A DNA stretch of 64,000 bases from JBFMHP01 sp040752855. GTDB lineage: Bacteria; Pseudomonadota; Gammaproteobacteria; RBG-16-57-12. Position numbers and translations under genes: made by a program. Each line of letters begins with the position of its first letter. Positions within the stretch are counted from its first letter, which is position 1. The notes under the pieces were generated by a model. That model searched no databases, was not told the DNA's origin, and saw only the letters and a program-made list of their open reading frames with translations. Of the stretch, positions 33,818 to 43,442 are shown one piece after another. The stretch is taken from assembly GCA_040752855.1 (NCBI GenBank), contig JBFMHP010000019.1, forward strand, positions 186,001-250,000. Reading direction: 5' to 3'.

Positions 33818-36385
33818 ATGAATGCCGTGATGAAAGACCTTGCGCAGCACACCCCGATGATGCAGCAATATCTGCGCATCAAGGCGGATTACCCCGACAC
33901 GCTGGTGTTCTACCGCATGGGCGATTTTTACGAACTGTTCTACGAGGACGCCCGCAAGGCCGCGCGCCTGCTTGACATCACCCTCACCGCGCGCGGGCAG
34001 TCCGCCGGCGAGCCGATCCCAATGGCCGGTGTACCCTATCACTCGGCGGAGGGCTATCTGGCTAGACTGGTCAAGTGCGGCGAATCGATCGTGATCTGCG
34101 AGCAGGTAGGCGACCCGTCCACCTCCAAGGGACCGGTCGAGCGTCAGGTGGTGCGCATCATCACACCGGGCACGGTTACCGACGAAGCCCTGCTCGAAGA
34201 CCGTCACGACAACCTCCTGGCCGCGGTCGCGCAGTTCGGCGATCACTTCGGCCTGGCGACGCTGGACCTCGCCAGCGGCCGCTTCAGCGCGATGCGTTTG
34301 GAGAACGTGACCCTGCTCCACAGCGAACTGGGCCGCCTGTCTCCCGCGGAGATCCTGATCAGCGAAGACCTGCCCAAGGAGATCCTGGGCGAGCGCCCCG
34401 GCCTGCGCCGCCAGGCCCCATGGCACTTCGAACTCGCCACCGCGCGGCGCTTGCTCACCCAGCAATTCCAGACGCGCGACCTCGCCGGATTCGGCTGCGA
34501 CCATCTGCCCGAGGTCATCGCCGCCGCCGGCTGTCTGCTGCATTATGTGAAGGAAACCCAGCGTACCGCGCTGCCGCACATCCGCGCGCTACGCCTGGAG
34601 CAACACGATGAGGCCATCCAGCTCGATGGCGCCACGCGGCGCAATCTGGAGCTGGAATACAACCTCAACGGGGGCACCGAGCACACCCTGGCCTGGGTGA
34701 TGGACCGCACCGCCACCGCCATGGGCAGCCGCCAACTGCGCCGCTGGCTGCATCGCCCCATGCGCCGGCACGAGATCATCCATCAACGGTTGGATGCCAT
34801 CGAAGCCCTGCTCGAGAGCGGGACCTTCAGCGAAACCCATGACATCCTGCGCCGGGTCGGCGACATCGAACGCATCCTGGCCCGCGTCGCGCTGAAAAGC
34901 GCCCGGCCGCGCGATCTCAAGCAACTGGGCCTGGCCCTCGCGCAACTGCCCGCGCTCCAGCAGCTGTTACAGCCCTTCGACAACACCCTGCTGCAAGCCC
35001 TCCGGCAACGCCTGGGCGAGCACCCAGAACTGGCCGAACTGTTGCGCCGGGCGATCGTCGAAAACCCGCCCATGCTTCTCCGCGACGGCGGTGTGATCGC
35101 CCCCGGCTATGATGCCGAACTCGATGAACTGCGCACGCTCAAGGACCACGCAGGCGAGTTTCTGGTGGAGCTGGAGGCGCGTGAGAAGGCCCGCACCGGC
35201 ATTCCCACGCTCAAGGTGGACTACAACAAGGTGCACGGCTTTTATATCGAAGTCAGCAAGGCCCAGAGCGTAAAGGTCCCGGACGACTACATCCGCCGCC
35301 AAACCTTAAAGGGCGCCGAGCGCTACATCACCCCCGAACTCAAGGGCTTCGAAGACAAGATCCTGAGCGCCCGCGAACGCGCGCTCGCGCGGGAAAAGGC
35401 GCTGTACGACCAGCTATTGGATGAACTGCTCCAGCACCTGCCCGCCCTGCAGGAATGCGCAGGCGCGCTCGCTGATCTCGACTGCCTCGGCAATCTCGCC
35501 GAGCGCGCCCAAACCCTGGACCTATGCCGCCCCACGCTGACCGAGCGCCCCGGCATCCGCATCCAGGCCGGCCGCCATCCGGTGGTCGAACAGGTGCTCG
35601 ACAGCCCCTTCATCCCCAACGACATCGAACTCAACGACCACCGGCGCATGCTGATCATCACCGGCCCAAACATGGGCGGTAAATCCACCTTCATGCGCCA
35701 GACCGCCCTGATCACCCTGCTCGCCTGCATCGGCAGCTACGTGCCGGCGCAGGCTGCGACCATTGGCCCGGTCGACCGCATCTTCACCCGCATCGGCGCC
35801 TCCGACGATCTGGCCAGCGGCCGTTCCACCTTCATGGTGGAGATGACCGAGACGGCCAACATCCTGCATAACGCCACGCCCAACAGCCTGGTGCTGATGG
35901 ATGAGATCGGCCGCGGCACCAGCACCTTCGACGGGCTGTCGCTCGCCTGGGCCTGCGCCGAGCAACTCGCCGAGGAGATCCAGGCCTACACCCTGTTCTC
36001 CACGCACTACTTCGAACTCACCGCCCTGGCCGAAACGCTCAAACACACGGCCAATGTCCATCTGGATGCGGTCGAGCACGGCGACCAGATCGTCTTCCTG
36101 CACGCCATCAAGGAGGGCCCGGCCAATCAGAGTTACGGCCTGCAAGTGGCCGCCCTGGCCGGCGTGCCGCAAGCGGTGATCCGCAAGGCGAAGGAACGAC
36201 TGCGCCTGCTGGAAAACCAGAGCGTGCGCGAGATGGAGCGCCGCGATACCCACCAGATCTCCCTCTTCCCGCCCGAGGCCGAACATCCGGCCCTGGCGCT
36301 GCTGGAGGAGATCCGTCCCGATGACCTCACCCCGCGCCAGGCGCTGGAACAGCTCTACCGATTAAAAGAATTAATGCGCAAATAA
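33818..36385 (+). CDS. mutS: DNA mismatch repair protein MutS
   Basis: 855 residues, the mismatch sensor. The mismatch-binding motif YRMGDFYELFYEDA is near the N-terminus; the connector, lever and clamp domains follow; the ATPase has Walker A TGPNMGGKSTFMRQTALI, signature DDLASGRSTFMVEMTE and Walker B VLMDEIGRGTSTFDGLSLAW. Length is typical of the E. coli type. Confidence 0.98.
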   Translation: MNAVMKDLAQHTPMMQQYLRIKADYPDTLVFYRMGDFYELFYEDARKAARLLDITLTARGQSAGEPIPMAGVPYHSAEGYLARLVKCGESIVICEQVGDPSTSKGPVERQVVRIITPGTVTDEALLEDRHDNLLAAVAQFGDHFGLATLDLASGRFSAMRLENVTLLHSELGRLSPAEILISEDLPKEILGERPGLRRQAPWHFELATARRLLTQQFQTRDLAGFGCDHLPEVIAAAGCLLHYVKETQRTALPHIRALRLEQHDEAIQLDGATRRNLELEYNLNGGTEHTLAWVMDRTATAMGSRQLRRWLHRPMRRHEIIHQRLDAIEALLESGTFSETHDILRRVGDIERILARVALKSARPRDLKQLGLALAQLPALQQLLQPFDNTLLQALRQRLGEHPELAELLRRAIVENPPMLLRDGGVIAPGYDAELDELRTLKDHAGEFLVELEAREKARTGIPTLKVDYNKVHGFYIEVSKAQSVKVPDDYIRRQTLKGAERYITPELKGFEDKILSARERALAREKALYDQLLDELLQHLPALQECAGALADLDCLGNLAERAQTLDLCRPTLTERPGIRIQAGRHPVVEQVLDSPFIPNDIELNDHRRMLIITGPNMGGKSTFMRQTALITLLACIGSYVPAQAATIGPVDRIFTRIGASDDLASGRSTFMVEMTETANILHNATPNSLVLMDEIGRGTSTFDGLSLAWACAEQLAEEIQAYTLFSTHYFELTALAETLKHTANVHLDAVEHGDQIVFLHAIKEGPANQSYGLQVAALAGVPQAVIRKAKERLRLLENQSVREMERRDTHQISLFPPEAEHPALALLEEIRPDDLTPRQALEQLYRLKELMRK

Positions 36386-36448
36386 CGATCTTTAGCTTGT
36401 TGCCCGGTTTAATCTTGTTCTAAATTTTTATAACCCGTCGGATAATTG

Positions 36449-36554
36449 GTAGGAGCGAGCCCTGCTCGCGAATAAAAACAGGGTTCGCCTGCGGGGCAGG
36501 CTCCTACAACGTCGATCTCGACGCATGGCTGTAGGAGCGAGCCCTGCTCGCGAA
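36449..36554. repeat. Cluster of three REP-like palindromes
   Basis: GTAGGAGCGAGCCCTGCTCG lies at 36449 and again at 36531 in the same orientation, each continuing CGAA. An inverted relative (TTCGCCTGCGGGGCAGGCTC, then CTAC) lies at 36484-36507 between them. Such GTAGGAGCGAG...CTCGCGAA elements are common intergenic REP sequences in gammaproteobacteria. They fill most of the mutS-fdxA gap. Confidence 0.85.
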
Positions 36555-36594
36555 TAAGCAGCTACCACACCAACAACAAACAAAGGAACCGTCA

Positions 36595-36918
36595 ATGACA
36601 TACGTGGTCACGGAAAACTGCATCAAGTGCAAATACACCGATTGTGTTGAGGTCTGTCCGGTGGACTGCTTTCACGAAGGCCCCAACTTTCTAGTCATCG
36701 ACCCGGATGAATGCATCGACTGCGCCCTGTGTGAACCGGAATGCCCGGCCAACGCCATCTTCGCCGAAGACGACGTACCCAAGGACCAACAAAAATTCAC
36801 CGCGCTCAATGCCGAGCTGGCCAAGCTGTGGCCGGTGATCAGCGAAATCAAGCCGGCGCCGGCCGATGCCGACGAGTGGAACGGCAAACCGAACAAGCTG
36901 CAATTTCTGGAGCGCTGA
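36595..36918 (+). CDS. fdxA: Seven-iron ferredoxin FdxA
   Basis: 107 residues with one [3Fe-4S] and one [4Fe-4S] cluster predicted from CIKCKYTDCVEVCPVDC and CIDCALCEPECPANA. The C-terminal extension (FTALNAELAKLWPVISEIK) is that of the Azotobacter FdI type. Good ribosome site AAAGGAACC. It is a cytoplasmic electron carrier; its partner is not evident. Confidence 0.95.
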   Translation: MTYVVTENCIKCKYTDCVEVCPVDCFHEGPNFLVIDPDECIDCALCEPECPANAIFAEDDVPKDQQKFTALNAELAKLWPVISEIKPAPADADEWNGKPNKLQFLER

Positions 36919-37025
36919 GCGCGCCCCCTCCCTTCCCGCTGGTTTATCGTTTTGGATGACCGTACGGTTGGAAATACACTAGAGCCTTTGCGCAAGAACA
37001 ATAACGAAGACAGAGGTACCGTCCT

Positions 37026-38459
37026 TTGAAAACCATCATGCCGTTCATCCTGGCCCTGGTAGCGCTAACCTTGGGGGCCACACCGGCCTTTGCCATGGAA
37101 TCCGCCACCCAGACGCTTTCGCTCATCAACCACCCAGTGGGTTATGCCGCGCTTGCGGTCTTTATCCTCGCCTACCTCGCAGTGATGGCCGAGGAATTCA
37201 CTCACATGCGCAAATCCAAGCCGGTGATCCTGGCCGCCGGCATCATCTGGGCCATGATCGCGGTGGTCTATGTCAATCACGGCATCAGCGACAGCGTGGC
37301 GGCAGCCGTCCGGCACAACATCCTGGAATTCGCCGAGCTGATGCTGTTCCTGCTCGTGGCCATGACCTACATCAACGCGATGCAGGAACGTCTGGTGTTC
37401 GAGGCGCTGCGCGTCTGGCTGGTCAGCCGCGGCTTCTCCTATCGCCAGCTGTTCTGGCTGACCGGCATCCTGGCGTTTTGCATCTCGCCGGTGGCCGACA
37501 ACCTGACCACCGCCCTGATCATGTGCGCCGTGGTAATGGCCGTGGGCGCGGATAACGCGCGCTTCGTCAGCCTGAGCTGCATCAACATCGTGGTGGCCGC
37601 GAATGCCGGCGGCGCATTCAGCCCGTTCGGGGATATCACCACGCTGATGGTCTGGCAAAAAGGCATCATCGAGTTCTGGACCTTCTTCCTGCTGTTCATC
37701 CCCGCGGTAGTCAACTTCCTGGTCCCGGCCGTATGCATGCACTTTGCAGTACCGAACGAAAACCCGTCCGCCAGCGCCGGGCCTCATCGCTCGCTTGTGA
37801 TGAAGCGCGGCGCGCGGCGGATCATCATCCTGTTCCTGGCGACCATCGTCACCGCCGTCAGCTTCCATAACTTCCTGCATCTGCCGCCGATGCTGGGCAT
37901 GATGACCGGCCTGGCCTATCTCCAGATCTTCGGCTTCTATCTGCGCAAGACCCATCACAAGGAAGTCCCGGCCTACGACACCGAACGCTCCAATGAATTG
38001 ATCGGCGACATCGTGCCGCCGTTCGATGTGTTCCAGAAGATCTCGCGCGTGGAATGGGACACGCTGCTGTTTTTTTACGGCGTGGTCCTCTGCGTCGGCG
38101 GGCTGGGCTTCATCGGCTATCTCAGCCTGGCCTCGGAGGTGATGTACGGCGACTGGGGCGCGACCACGGCCAACATCGGCATCGGCATCCTGTCGGCCGT
38201 CATCGACAACATCCCGGTGATGTTCGCGGTCTTGAGCATGAATCCCGATATGTCCACGGGCCAGTGGTTGTTGGTCACGCTGACGACCGGCGTGGGCGGG
38301 AGCCTGCTATCGATTGGATCGGCCGCCGGTGTGGCCTTGATGGGACAGGCGCGCGGCAAATACACCTTCTTCAGCCACTTGAAATGGACCCCCGCGATCG
38401 CGCTGGGCTATGCGGCGAGCATCTACGCGCATATGTGGATTAACGCCGAGCACTTCTGA
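37026..38459 (+). CDS. nhaD: Na+/H+ antiporter NhaD
   Basis: 477 residues. A signal-like N-terminus (MPFILALVALTLGATPAFAM) is followed by ~12 membrane helices. Family landmarks: FCISPVADNLTTALIMCAVV, NIVVAANAGGAFSPFGDITT and AVIDNIPVMFAVLSM. The start may be TTG at 37026, with AGAGG suitably upstream, or ATG at 37038. NhaD exports Na+ (or Li+) at alkaline pH and is common in marine and halophilic proteobacteria, a hint to habitat. Confidence 0.93.
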   Translation: MKTIMPFILALVALTLGATPAFAMESATQTLSLINHPVGYAALAVFILAYLAVMAEEFTHMRKSKPVILAAGIIWAMIAVVYVNHGISDSVAAAVRHNILEFAELMLFLLVAMTYINAMQERLVFEALRVWLVSRGFSYRQLFWLTGILAFCISPVADNLTTALIMCAVVMAVGADNARFVSLSCINIVVAANAGGAFSPFGDITTLMVWQKGIIEFWTFFLLFIPAVVNFLVPAVCMHFAVPNENPSASAGPHRSLVMKRGARRIIILFLATIVTAVSFHNFLHLPPMLGMMTGLAYLQIFGFYLRKTHHKEVPAYDTERSNELIGDIVPPFDVFQKISRVEWDTLLFFYGVVLCVGGLGFIGYLSLASEVMYGDWGATTANIGIGILSAVIDNIPVMFAVLSMNPDMSTGQWLLVTLTTGVGGSLLSIGSAAGVALMGQARGKYTFFSHLKWTPAIALGYAASIYAHMWINAEHF

Positions 38460-38479
38460 TCGACACGCACCTGTCTACA

Positions 38480-38539
38480 CGTAGCCTGGGCTGAGCGTCA
38501 GCGAACCCCGGGTTCCGCTTGCGCTCCACCCAGACTACG
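38480..38539. repeat. Palindromic repeat between nhaD and dnaQ
   Basis: CGTAGCCTGGG at the left and CCCAGACTACG at the right pair with one mismatch; CCCCGGG lies in the middle. It looks like an intergenic REP-type element and overlaps the last codons of dnaQ. It may end both converging transcripts. Confidence 0.65.
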
Positions 38540-39248
38540 ATTGCTTGGGCCAGACGAGCTGTCCGCCGCTCGCCTTCTCCACCGCCGCGAGGCGGGTCTG
38601 GTGGGCCGCCAGCTCCTGTTCGTCGGCGCGGATCACGCGCAGTGCAGGGCGGTCGGCGGCGATGCGTTCGATGCCCTTGGCCTGCACTGCACCGGTCTCG
38701 GCCTGAATACCGTCGAGGGAGAGCGCCGCCTGTCCGCCGGTCATCGCCAGGTAGACATCGGCGAGGATCTCCGAGTCGAGCAAGGCGCCATGGAGCTCGC
38801 GCCGGGAGTTGTCGATGCTGTAGCGTTTGCACAGGGCATCGAGATTGTTCTTCTGCCCCGGGTGCAGGGCGCGCGCCATTTGCAGCGTGTCGATCACGCG
38901 GCAGACGTCGGTGATTTTGCCGAGCGCGGCGTCGGCGCGCTGTAATTCATGATTGAGAAAGCCGATGTCAAACGAGGCGTTGTGGATGATCAGCTCGGCG
39001 CCGCGCAGATACTCAAGCAGGTCGTGCATGATGTCGGAAAAGCGCGGCTTGTCGGCCAGAAATTCGTTGGTGATGCCGTGCACTTCGATCGCGCCCGCGT
39101 CGATCTCGCGATCGGGCTGGAGATATTGATGGAAGTTGTTGCCGGTCAGCCGGCGGTTGATCAGCTCCACACAGCCGATTTCGATGATGCGATGGCCTTC
39201 GGAGGGCTCCAGGCCGGTGGTTTCGGTATCCAGTACGATCTGCCGCAT
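38535..39248 (-). CDS. dnaQ: DNA polymerase III epsilon subunit (proofreading exonuclease)
   Basis: 237 residues with the DnaQ 3'-5' exonuclease motifs: ExoI VLDTETTGLEP, ExoII HNASFDIGFLN, and ExoIII-epsilon HGALLDSEILADVY. The C-terminal ~50 residues would bind the polymerase alpha subunit. It follows rnhA by two bases, the conserved order. Confidence 0.97.
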   Translation of the reverse strand: MRQIVLDTETTGLEPSEGHRIIEIGCVELINRRLTGNNFHQYLQPDREIDAGAIEVHGITNEFLADKPRFSDIMHDLLEYLRGAELIIHNASFDIGFLNHELQRADAALGKITDVCRVIDTLQMARALHPGQKNNLDALCKRYSIDNSRRELHGALLDSEILADVYLAMTGGQAALSLDGIQAETGAVQAKGIERIAADRPALRVIRADEQELAAHQTRLAAVEKASGGQLVWPKQS

Positions 39249-39250
39249 AC

Positions 39251-39709
39251 TTAAATTTCCTGCGTTTGCGTGGTGAGCATTTCATCGATGGCCTTGTTGG
39301 CCAGGGCGTCGGCCCGTTCATTCTCGGGATGTTCGTTGTGTCCGCGCACCCAGTGCCACGTCACTTGATGTCGGCCGACCGCCTCATCGAGGCGCTGCCA
39401 CAGATCGACATTCTTGACCGGGTCTTTGTTCGCGGTCTTCCAGCCGCGGCGCTTCCAGTCCTTGATCCAGGTGGTGATGCCGTTTTTCACATATTGCGAA
39501 TCGGTGGTCAACTCCACCCGGCACGGGCGTTTCAGACTCTCCAGCGCCATGATGGCGGCCATCAATTCCATGCGGTTGTTCGTGGTGTGGGCCTCGGCCC
39601 CGTAGAGTTCCTTCTCCTTGGCCTTGTAGCGCAGCAACACGCCCCAGCCGCCTGGACCAGGGTTGCCGCGACAGGCGCCGTCGGTAAAGATCTCAACTAC
39701 TTCGCTCAT
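39251..39709 (-). CDS. rnhA: Ribonuclease HI
   Basis: 152 residues from MSEVVEIFTDGACRGNPGPGG. It degrades RNA in RNA:DNA hybrids. Acidic catalytic residues are in FTDGA, NRMELMAAI, TTDSQYV and NERADALAN. The ATG overlaps the stop of the upstream methyltransferase gene (ATGA), so a longer in-frame start at 39856 is not needed. Confidence 0.97.
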   Translation of the reverse strand: MSEVVEIFTDGACRGNPGPGGWGVLLRYKAKEKELYGAEAHTTNNRMELMAAIMALESLKRPCRVELTTDSQYVKNGITTWIKDWKRRGWKTANKDPVKNVDLWQRLDEAVGRHQVTWHWVRGHNEHPENERADALANKAIDEMLTTQTQEI

Positions 39710-40506
39710 TTCCGATGACTCCGGACTGTCGTTTTGGGTACCCCAATCGGCTTTGGACTGAGACTCGCGGGCCGCGCCCAGCGCGGTTTGACCGGCGTGA
39801 AGGTAATGGTCCGCTTCTTCGCCACTAAGAGATACCCTCCGCCCAGCTTGGGCCAATAGCGTTTTCCCAGGCGCTCCATGAACTCCAGGCGGCGCATCAT
39901 CCGCGGGTAGCGTAGCGGGGGGCGGTAGAAAAACAGGTCATGATACACCAGATCGAAGCCGAGCAGTTCCAGCCAGTCCTTGATGCGCGTCATACCGAAG
40001 AACTCCCCCTGCCACGGGGCGGACGGTTTGCGGCATTTCGAGATCAGCCCGTGCATGCCCCAGAGGCTCCAGGGATTGAAGCCCAGGATCACTACATGAC
40101 CTTCCGGGACCAGCACCCGATCGATCTCGCGCAGGATCTGGTGCGGTCGCGGGTGCAGTTCGAGGCTGTGCGGCAGGGCGATCACATCGACCCCGTCGGT
40201 GGCGATCGGCAATGCGTCGAGATCGCAGAACACCCGGCTGCACGTCTGTTCCGCCCGCGGCGGCAGGGTCTTGTCCATCAGCGTGCGGTGCCAGATGCGG
40301 CTGCACCCCAGCAGGTCGCATCCGCCGATCCGCCCGACCTGCACGAGATGGTAGCCGAACAGATTGGGCAGCACCTCGTCCAGACGGGACCGCGCCTCGG
40401 CCAAAAACTCCCGCCCGAGCCCGGTCTCATACCACGCGTCGAGATTATGCCGCAGTCCAGCATAATCCTTCTCCTTGGTGTAGAATTGACGAAATCGTTT
40501 CAACAT
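39706..40506 (-). CDS. SAM-dependent methyltransferase, YafS-like
   Basis: 266 residues with a class I methyltransferase core. The SAM-binding loop is not classical: LFGYHLVQVGRIGGCDLLGC. Later motifs VDVIALPHSLELHPRPHQIL and VLVPEGHVVILGFNPWSLWG match the methyltransferase type-11 fold. Position between gloB (divergent) and rnhA matches yafS of enterobacteria. Substrate unknown. Confidence 0.85.
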   Translation of the reverse strand: MLKRFRQFYTKEKDYAGLRHNLDAWYETGLGREFLAEARSRLDEVLPNLFGYHLVQVGRIGGCDLLGCSRIWHRTLMDKTLPPRAEQTCSRVFCDLDALPIATDGVDVIALPHSLELHPRPHQILREIDRVLVPEGHVVILGFNPWSLWGMHGLISKCRKPSAPWQGEFFGMTRIKDWLELLGFDLVYHDLFFYRPPLRYPRMMRRLEFMERLGKRYWPKLGGGYLLVAKKRTITFTPVKPRWARPASLSPKPIGVPKTTVRSHRK

Positions 40507-40541
40507 GGCGTTTTTTCAATCGGGGGCATTGGGGCGGCGCA

Positions 40542-41315
40542 ATGATCAAAGTCACGGCGGTACCGGCATTTTCCGACAATTATATCTGGTTGATCGGCCG
40601 GGAAAACAATCCGCATGTCGCACTGGTCGATCCTGGTGATCATGCGCCGGTGCTGGCCTTCATGCGCAAGCACGGCCTGACTCCCTGCGCTATCCTGATC
40701 ACCCATCACCACCGCGACCACATCGGCGCCATCGCCGGCCTGCTCGACGAGTATGACATCCCCGTCTACGGACCGAAACTCGAACGCATCCCGCACATGA
40801 GCCATCCCCTGGCGGAAGGCGACATAGTGGCCCTCGAGGCGATCGATGCGACCTTCCGGGTGATCGACACGCCAGGCCATACCGCGGGCCATATCTGCTA
40901 CTACAGCGACCGGTCGCTGTTCTGCGGCGATACGTTGTTTACCTGCGGTTGCGGGCGCCTGTTCGAGGGTACCGCGGAACAGATGCAGCGTTCCCTGGCC
41001 AAGATTCGCGCCCTGCCCGATGACACCCGCGTCTATTGCGCCCACGAATACACCCTAGCCAATATCGGTTTCGCGCTGGTCGCCGATCCAGACAACCGGG
41101 CGCTCCAGGCACGCCGCGAGCAGGATACCGCCACCCGCGGGCGCGGGGAACCCACAGTACCTAGCCTGCTGGGACTGGAAAAACAGACCAATCCCTTTTT
41201 GCGCTGGGATGATAAGAATTTGATCGGTGCCGCAGAAAAATTCATGGGAAAACGCTTAAACTCCCCTGCAGAAATCTTTGGCGCCATCCGATACTGGAAA
41301 GATACCTTGGACTGA
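40542..41315 (+). CDS. gloB: Hydroxyacylglutathione hydrolase (glyoxalase II)
   Basis: 257 residues from MIKVTAVPAFSDNYIWLI. The metallo-beta-lactamase fold shows the metal motif ITHHHRDHIGAIAG, then DTPGHTAGHICYY, FCGDTLFTCGCGRLFEG and VYCAHEYTLANIGFAL. It hydrolyses S-lactoylglutathione to complete methylglyoxal detoxification. It diverges from the yafS-like gene. Confidence 0.97.
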   Translation: MIKVTAVPAFSDNYIWLIGRENNPHVALVDPGDHAPVLAFMRKHGLTPCAILITHHHRDHIGAIAGLLDEYDIPVYGPKLERIPHMSHPLAEGDIVALEAIDATFRVIDTPGHTAGHICYYSDRSLFCGDTLFTCGCGRLFEGTAEQMQRSLAKIRALPDDTRVYCAHEYTLANIGFALVADPDNRALQARREQDTATRGRGEPTVPSLLGLEKQTNPFLRWDDKNLIGAAEKFMGKRLNSPAEIFGAIRYWKDTLD

Positions 41316-41349
41316 ACCAGATACAACACTGGAATGAGCAGGTAACGCT

Positions 41350-43077
41350 ATGAAGAATAAAGGTATAAACGCACATGTCGGCCTCGCCGCCCTACTCGTG
41401 GCCTGCCTCGATCTGACCGGGTGCGCGGCACCTGCGGCCAAACAGGAGTTTCAAGCCTCGGATCAGCCCGTCTCCCTCGAGTCCACAAGTGAGACGCCTG
41501 CGGCATCCAGCCAGGACGACGCCGTCATCGTCCGCACGTCCGCCGAGCCGGTGGCGCCAGAATCAGCCCCCACCGACGCTCAGGCCGGAAACGAGCCCGA
41601 ATCATGGACCAACGCCTCCGATTCGCTGCCATCAGACTCACAGGTTGCAACCCAGCCGGAGAGCGAGTCTTCCTCCAATCTCTGGCAACGCCTGCGCGCC
41701 GGATTCGCCCTCCCCGATCGAGACCACCCGGGTGTCGAGAGTGACCGGCAGTGGTTCCTCGGCCATCAAGACTATATCCAGCGCACCCTCGAACGCGCCC
41801 GGCCGTATCTCTTTTACATCGTCGAAGAGGTGCAGATTCGCGGCATGCCGATGGACATCGCGCTGCTGCCCATCGTGGAAAGCGCCTTCCAACCGTTTGC
41901 CTATTCGCATGGGCGTGCGGCGGGCATCTGGCAATTCATCCCGGGAACCGGCCGTCTCTACGGCCTGAAACAAAACTGGTGGTACGACGGCCGGCGCGAT
42001 GTCTATGCCTCAACCCAGTCCGCGCTGAACCTGCTCCAAGATCTACAAAAACAGTTCAATGGCGACTGGCTGCTGGCGCTCGCCGCATATAATTCGGGCG
42101 CCGGCACCGTCTCCCGGGCCATAAAAAAGAACCAGCAGCTCGGCAAACCCACTGATTATTGGTCCTTGGACCTGCCCAAGGAAACGCGTGGTTATGTCCC
42201 CAAACTGCTGGCGATCACCGACGTGGTGGACAAGGCCGACGAATACGGCATCAGCTTGCTCGACATCCCCAACGAGCCGTACTTCGCCGTCGTTGACGTC
42301 GCATCACAAATCGATCTCGGCGTCGCGGCTGAACTCGCCGGCATAGAGACCGACGATATGTATCGTCTCAACCCCGGCTTCAATCGCTGGGCGACCGACC
42401 CCGAAGGCCCCCATCATTTGCTGGTCCCGCTCGCCAGTGCGCAGGGCTTTTCCGAAGCGCTGGCGCAGTTGCCGGAAGACCAGCGTGTGAAGTGGGTGCG
42501 CCACAAGGTCGAATCGGGTGAAACCCTCAATACCATCGCGAAGAAATACCACACCTCCACCGCCCTGGTGGCCGAGGTCAATGACCTGCGCTCCCACGCC
42601 TTGCGCGCCGGCAACTATTTGTTGATCCCCGCCGCCAAGAAAGAACTCGCCAATTATTCCCTCACCGCCGACCGCCGCTTGGCATCGCTGCAGAATCAAA
42701 GGCGCGAGGGACACAAGACCAGCTATCTCGTCAAGGCGGGCGACACCTTCTGGAGCATCGCGCGACAGTTCAACGTCGGGGTGAAGCAGCTTGCAAGTTG
42801 GAATGGTATGGCGCCGCGGGACACGCTCAAGGCAAACCAGCGGTTGGTGGTATGGAGCAAGAACCGCCCGATGGCCAATCTAGCGGCCAATGGCAACACG
42901 CAGAAGATCCGTTACGTGGTGCGCCGAGGCGATTCGCTCGCCGCGATTGCCGACAAATTCAAGGTCACGATCAAGGATCTGGCCCGCTGGAACGGGCTGA
43001 ACAGCAAGAAACACCTCAAGCCCGGCCAACGACTGACCTTGTTCATCGATGTCATCAAGCAGTCGGGTAACGGTTAA
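41350..43077 (+). CDS. mltD: Membrane-bound lytic murein transglycosylase D
   Basis: 575 residues. A lipoprotein signal peptide ends at LDLTGC. A low-complexity Ser/Glu/Pro region (~30-115) precedes the lytic transglycosylase domain (~130-290) with IVESAFQPFAYSHGRAAGIW, FIPGTGRLYGL and LALAAYNSGAGTVSRAI. Three LysM repeats follow (VRHKVESGETLNTIAKKYH, SYLVKAGDTFWSIARQFNV, RYVVRRGDSLAAIADKFKV). It cleaves peptidoglycan from the inner face of the outer membrane. It lies 34 bases after gloB, the usual pairing. Confidence 0.95.
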   Translation: MKNKGINAHVGLAALLVACLDLTGCAAPAAKQEFQASDQPVSLESTSETPAASSQDDAVIVRTSAEPVAPESAPTDAQAGNEPESWTNASDSLPSDSQVATQPESESSSNLWQRLRAGFALPDRDHPGVESDRQWFLGHQDYIQRTLERARPYLFYIVEEVQIRGMPMDIALLPIVESAFQPFAYSHGRAAGIWQFIPGTGRLYGLKQNWWYDGRRDVYASTQSALNLLQDLQKQFNGDWLLALAAYNSGAGTVSRAIKKNQQLGKPTDYWSLDLPKETRGYVPKLLAITDVVDKADEYGISLLDIPNEPYFAVVDVASQIDLGVAAELAGIETDDMYRLNPGFNRWATDPEGPHHLLVPLASAQGFSEALAQLPEDQRVKWVRHKVESGETLNTIAKKYHTSTALVAEVNDLRSHALRAGNYLLIPAAKKELANYSLTADRRLASLQNQRREGHKTSYLVKAGDTFWSIARQFNVGVKQLASWNGMAPRDTLKANQRLVVWSKNRPMANLAANGNTQKIRYVVRRGDSLAAIADKFKVTIKDLARWNGLNSKKHLKPGQRLTLFIDVIKQSGNG

Positions 43078-43099
43078 TCACTCCGCGCCTGCAGAAAAA

Positions 43100-43121
43100 C
43101 GGGGGAGGCGCGCTTCCCCCG
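43100..43121 (+). terminator. Candidate hairpin terminator after mltD
   Basis: CGGGGGA-loop-TCCCCCG, a 7-base GC stem 22 bases after the mltD stop. It lacks a clear T run, so termination is only probable. Confidence 0.35.
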
Positions 43122-43442
43122 CTCAATAATACCCAACGCACCAGATTTATAGTTATTCCACCCTGGGTGCAGCCGTTGCGTCTTTCATATCACCCGCTGA
43201 TACTCCCATCTCGGATCAGACGCCAGAGCAATAACTCGATCCTGACCGAATGTTCATTCCCGGCACAGTGATGGCCGAGGCCGCCTTGGTGAAATACGCG
43301 CGCTGACAAACACCCACTTCAGGAGTATATGTTCGCCATTGACCTTGTGCGATATTCATCCCGCTGAGCGCCGATCGCACCTCTCCCAAGGCTCTGTGCA
43401 CAGGTAATCGGCGATAGCGTTACTGTCTTACGGAGTCTACGG
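43122..43442. other. Intergenic region, no supported gene
   Basis: This stretch lies between mltD and a small membrane protein gene. A 61-codon minus-strand frame (43216-43401) has no recognisable domain and no good ribosome site, and I do not call it. No repeat seen. Confidence 0.4.

Noticed and set aside
33482..34579. Minus-strand open frame of ~365 codons
   Set aside because: Antisense to mutS.
43216..43401. 61-codon minus-strand frame with two Cys near one end
   Set aside because: I considered a pilin-like remnant, but no helix or signal peptide supports it.
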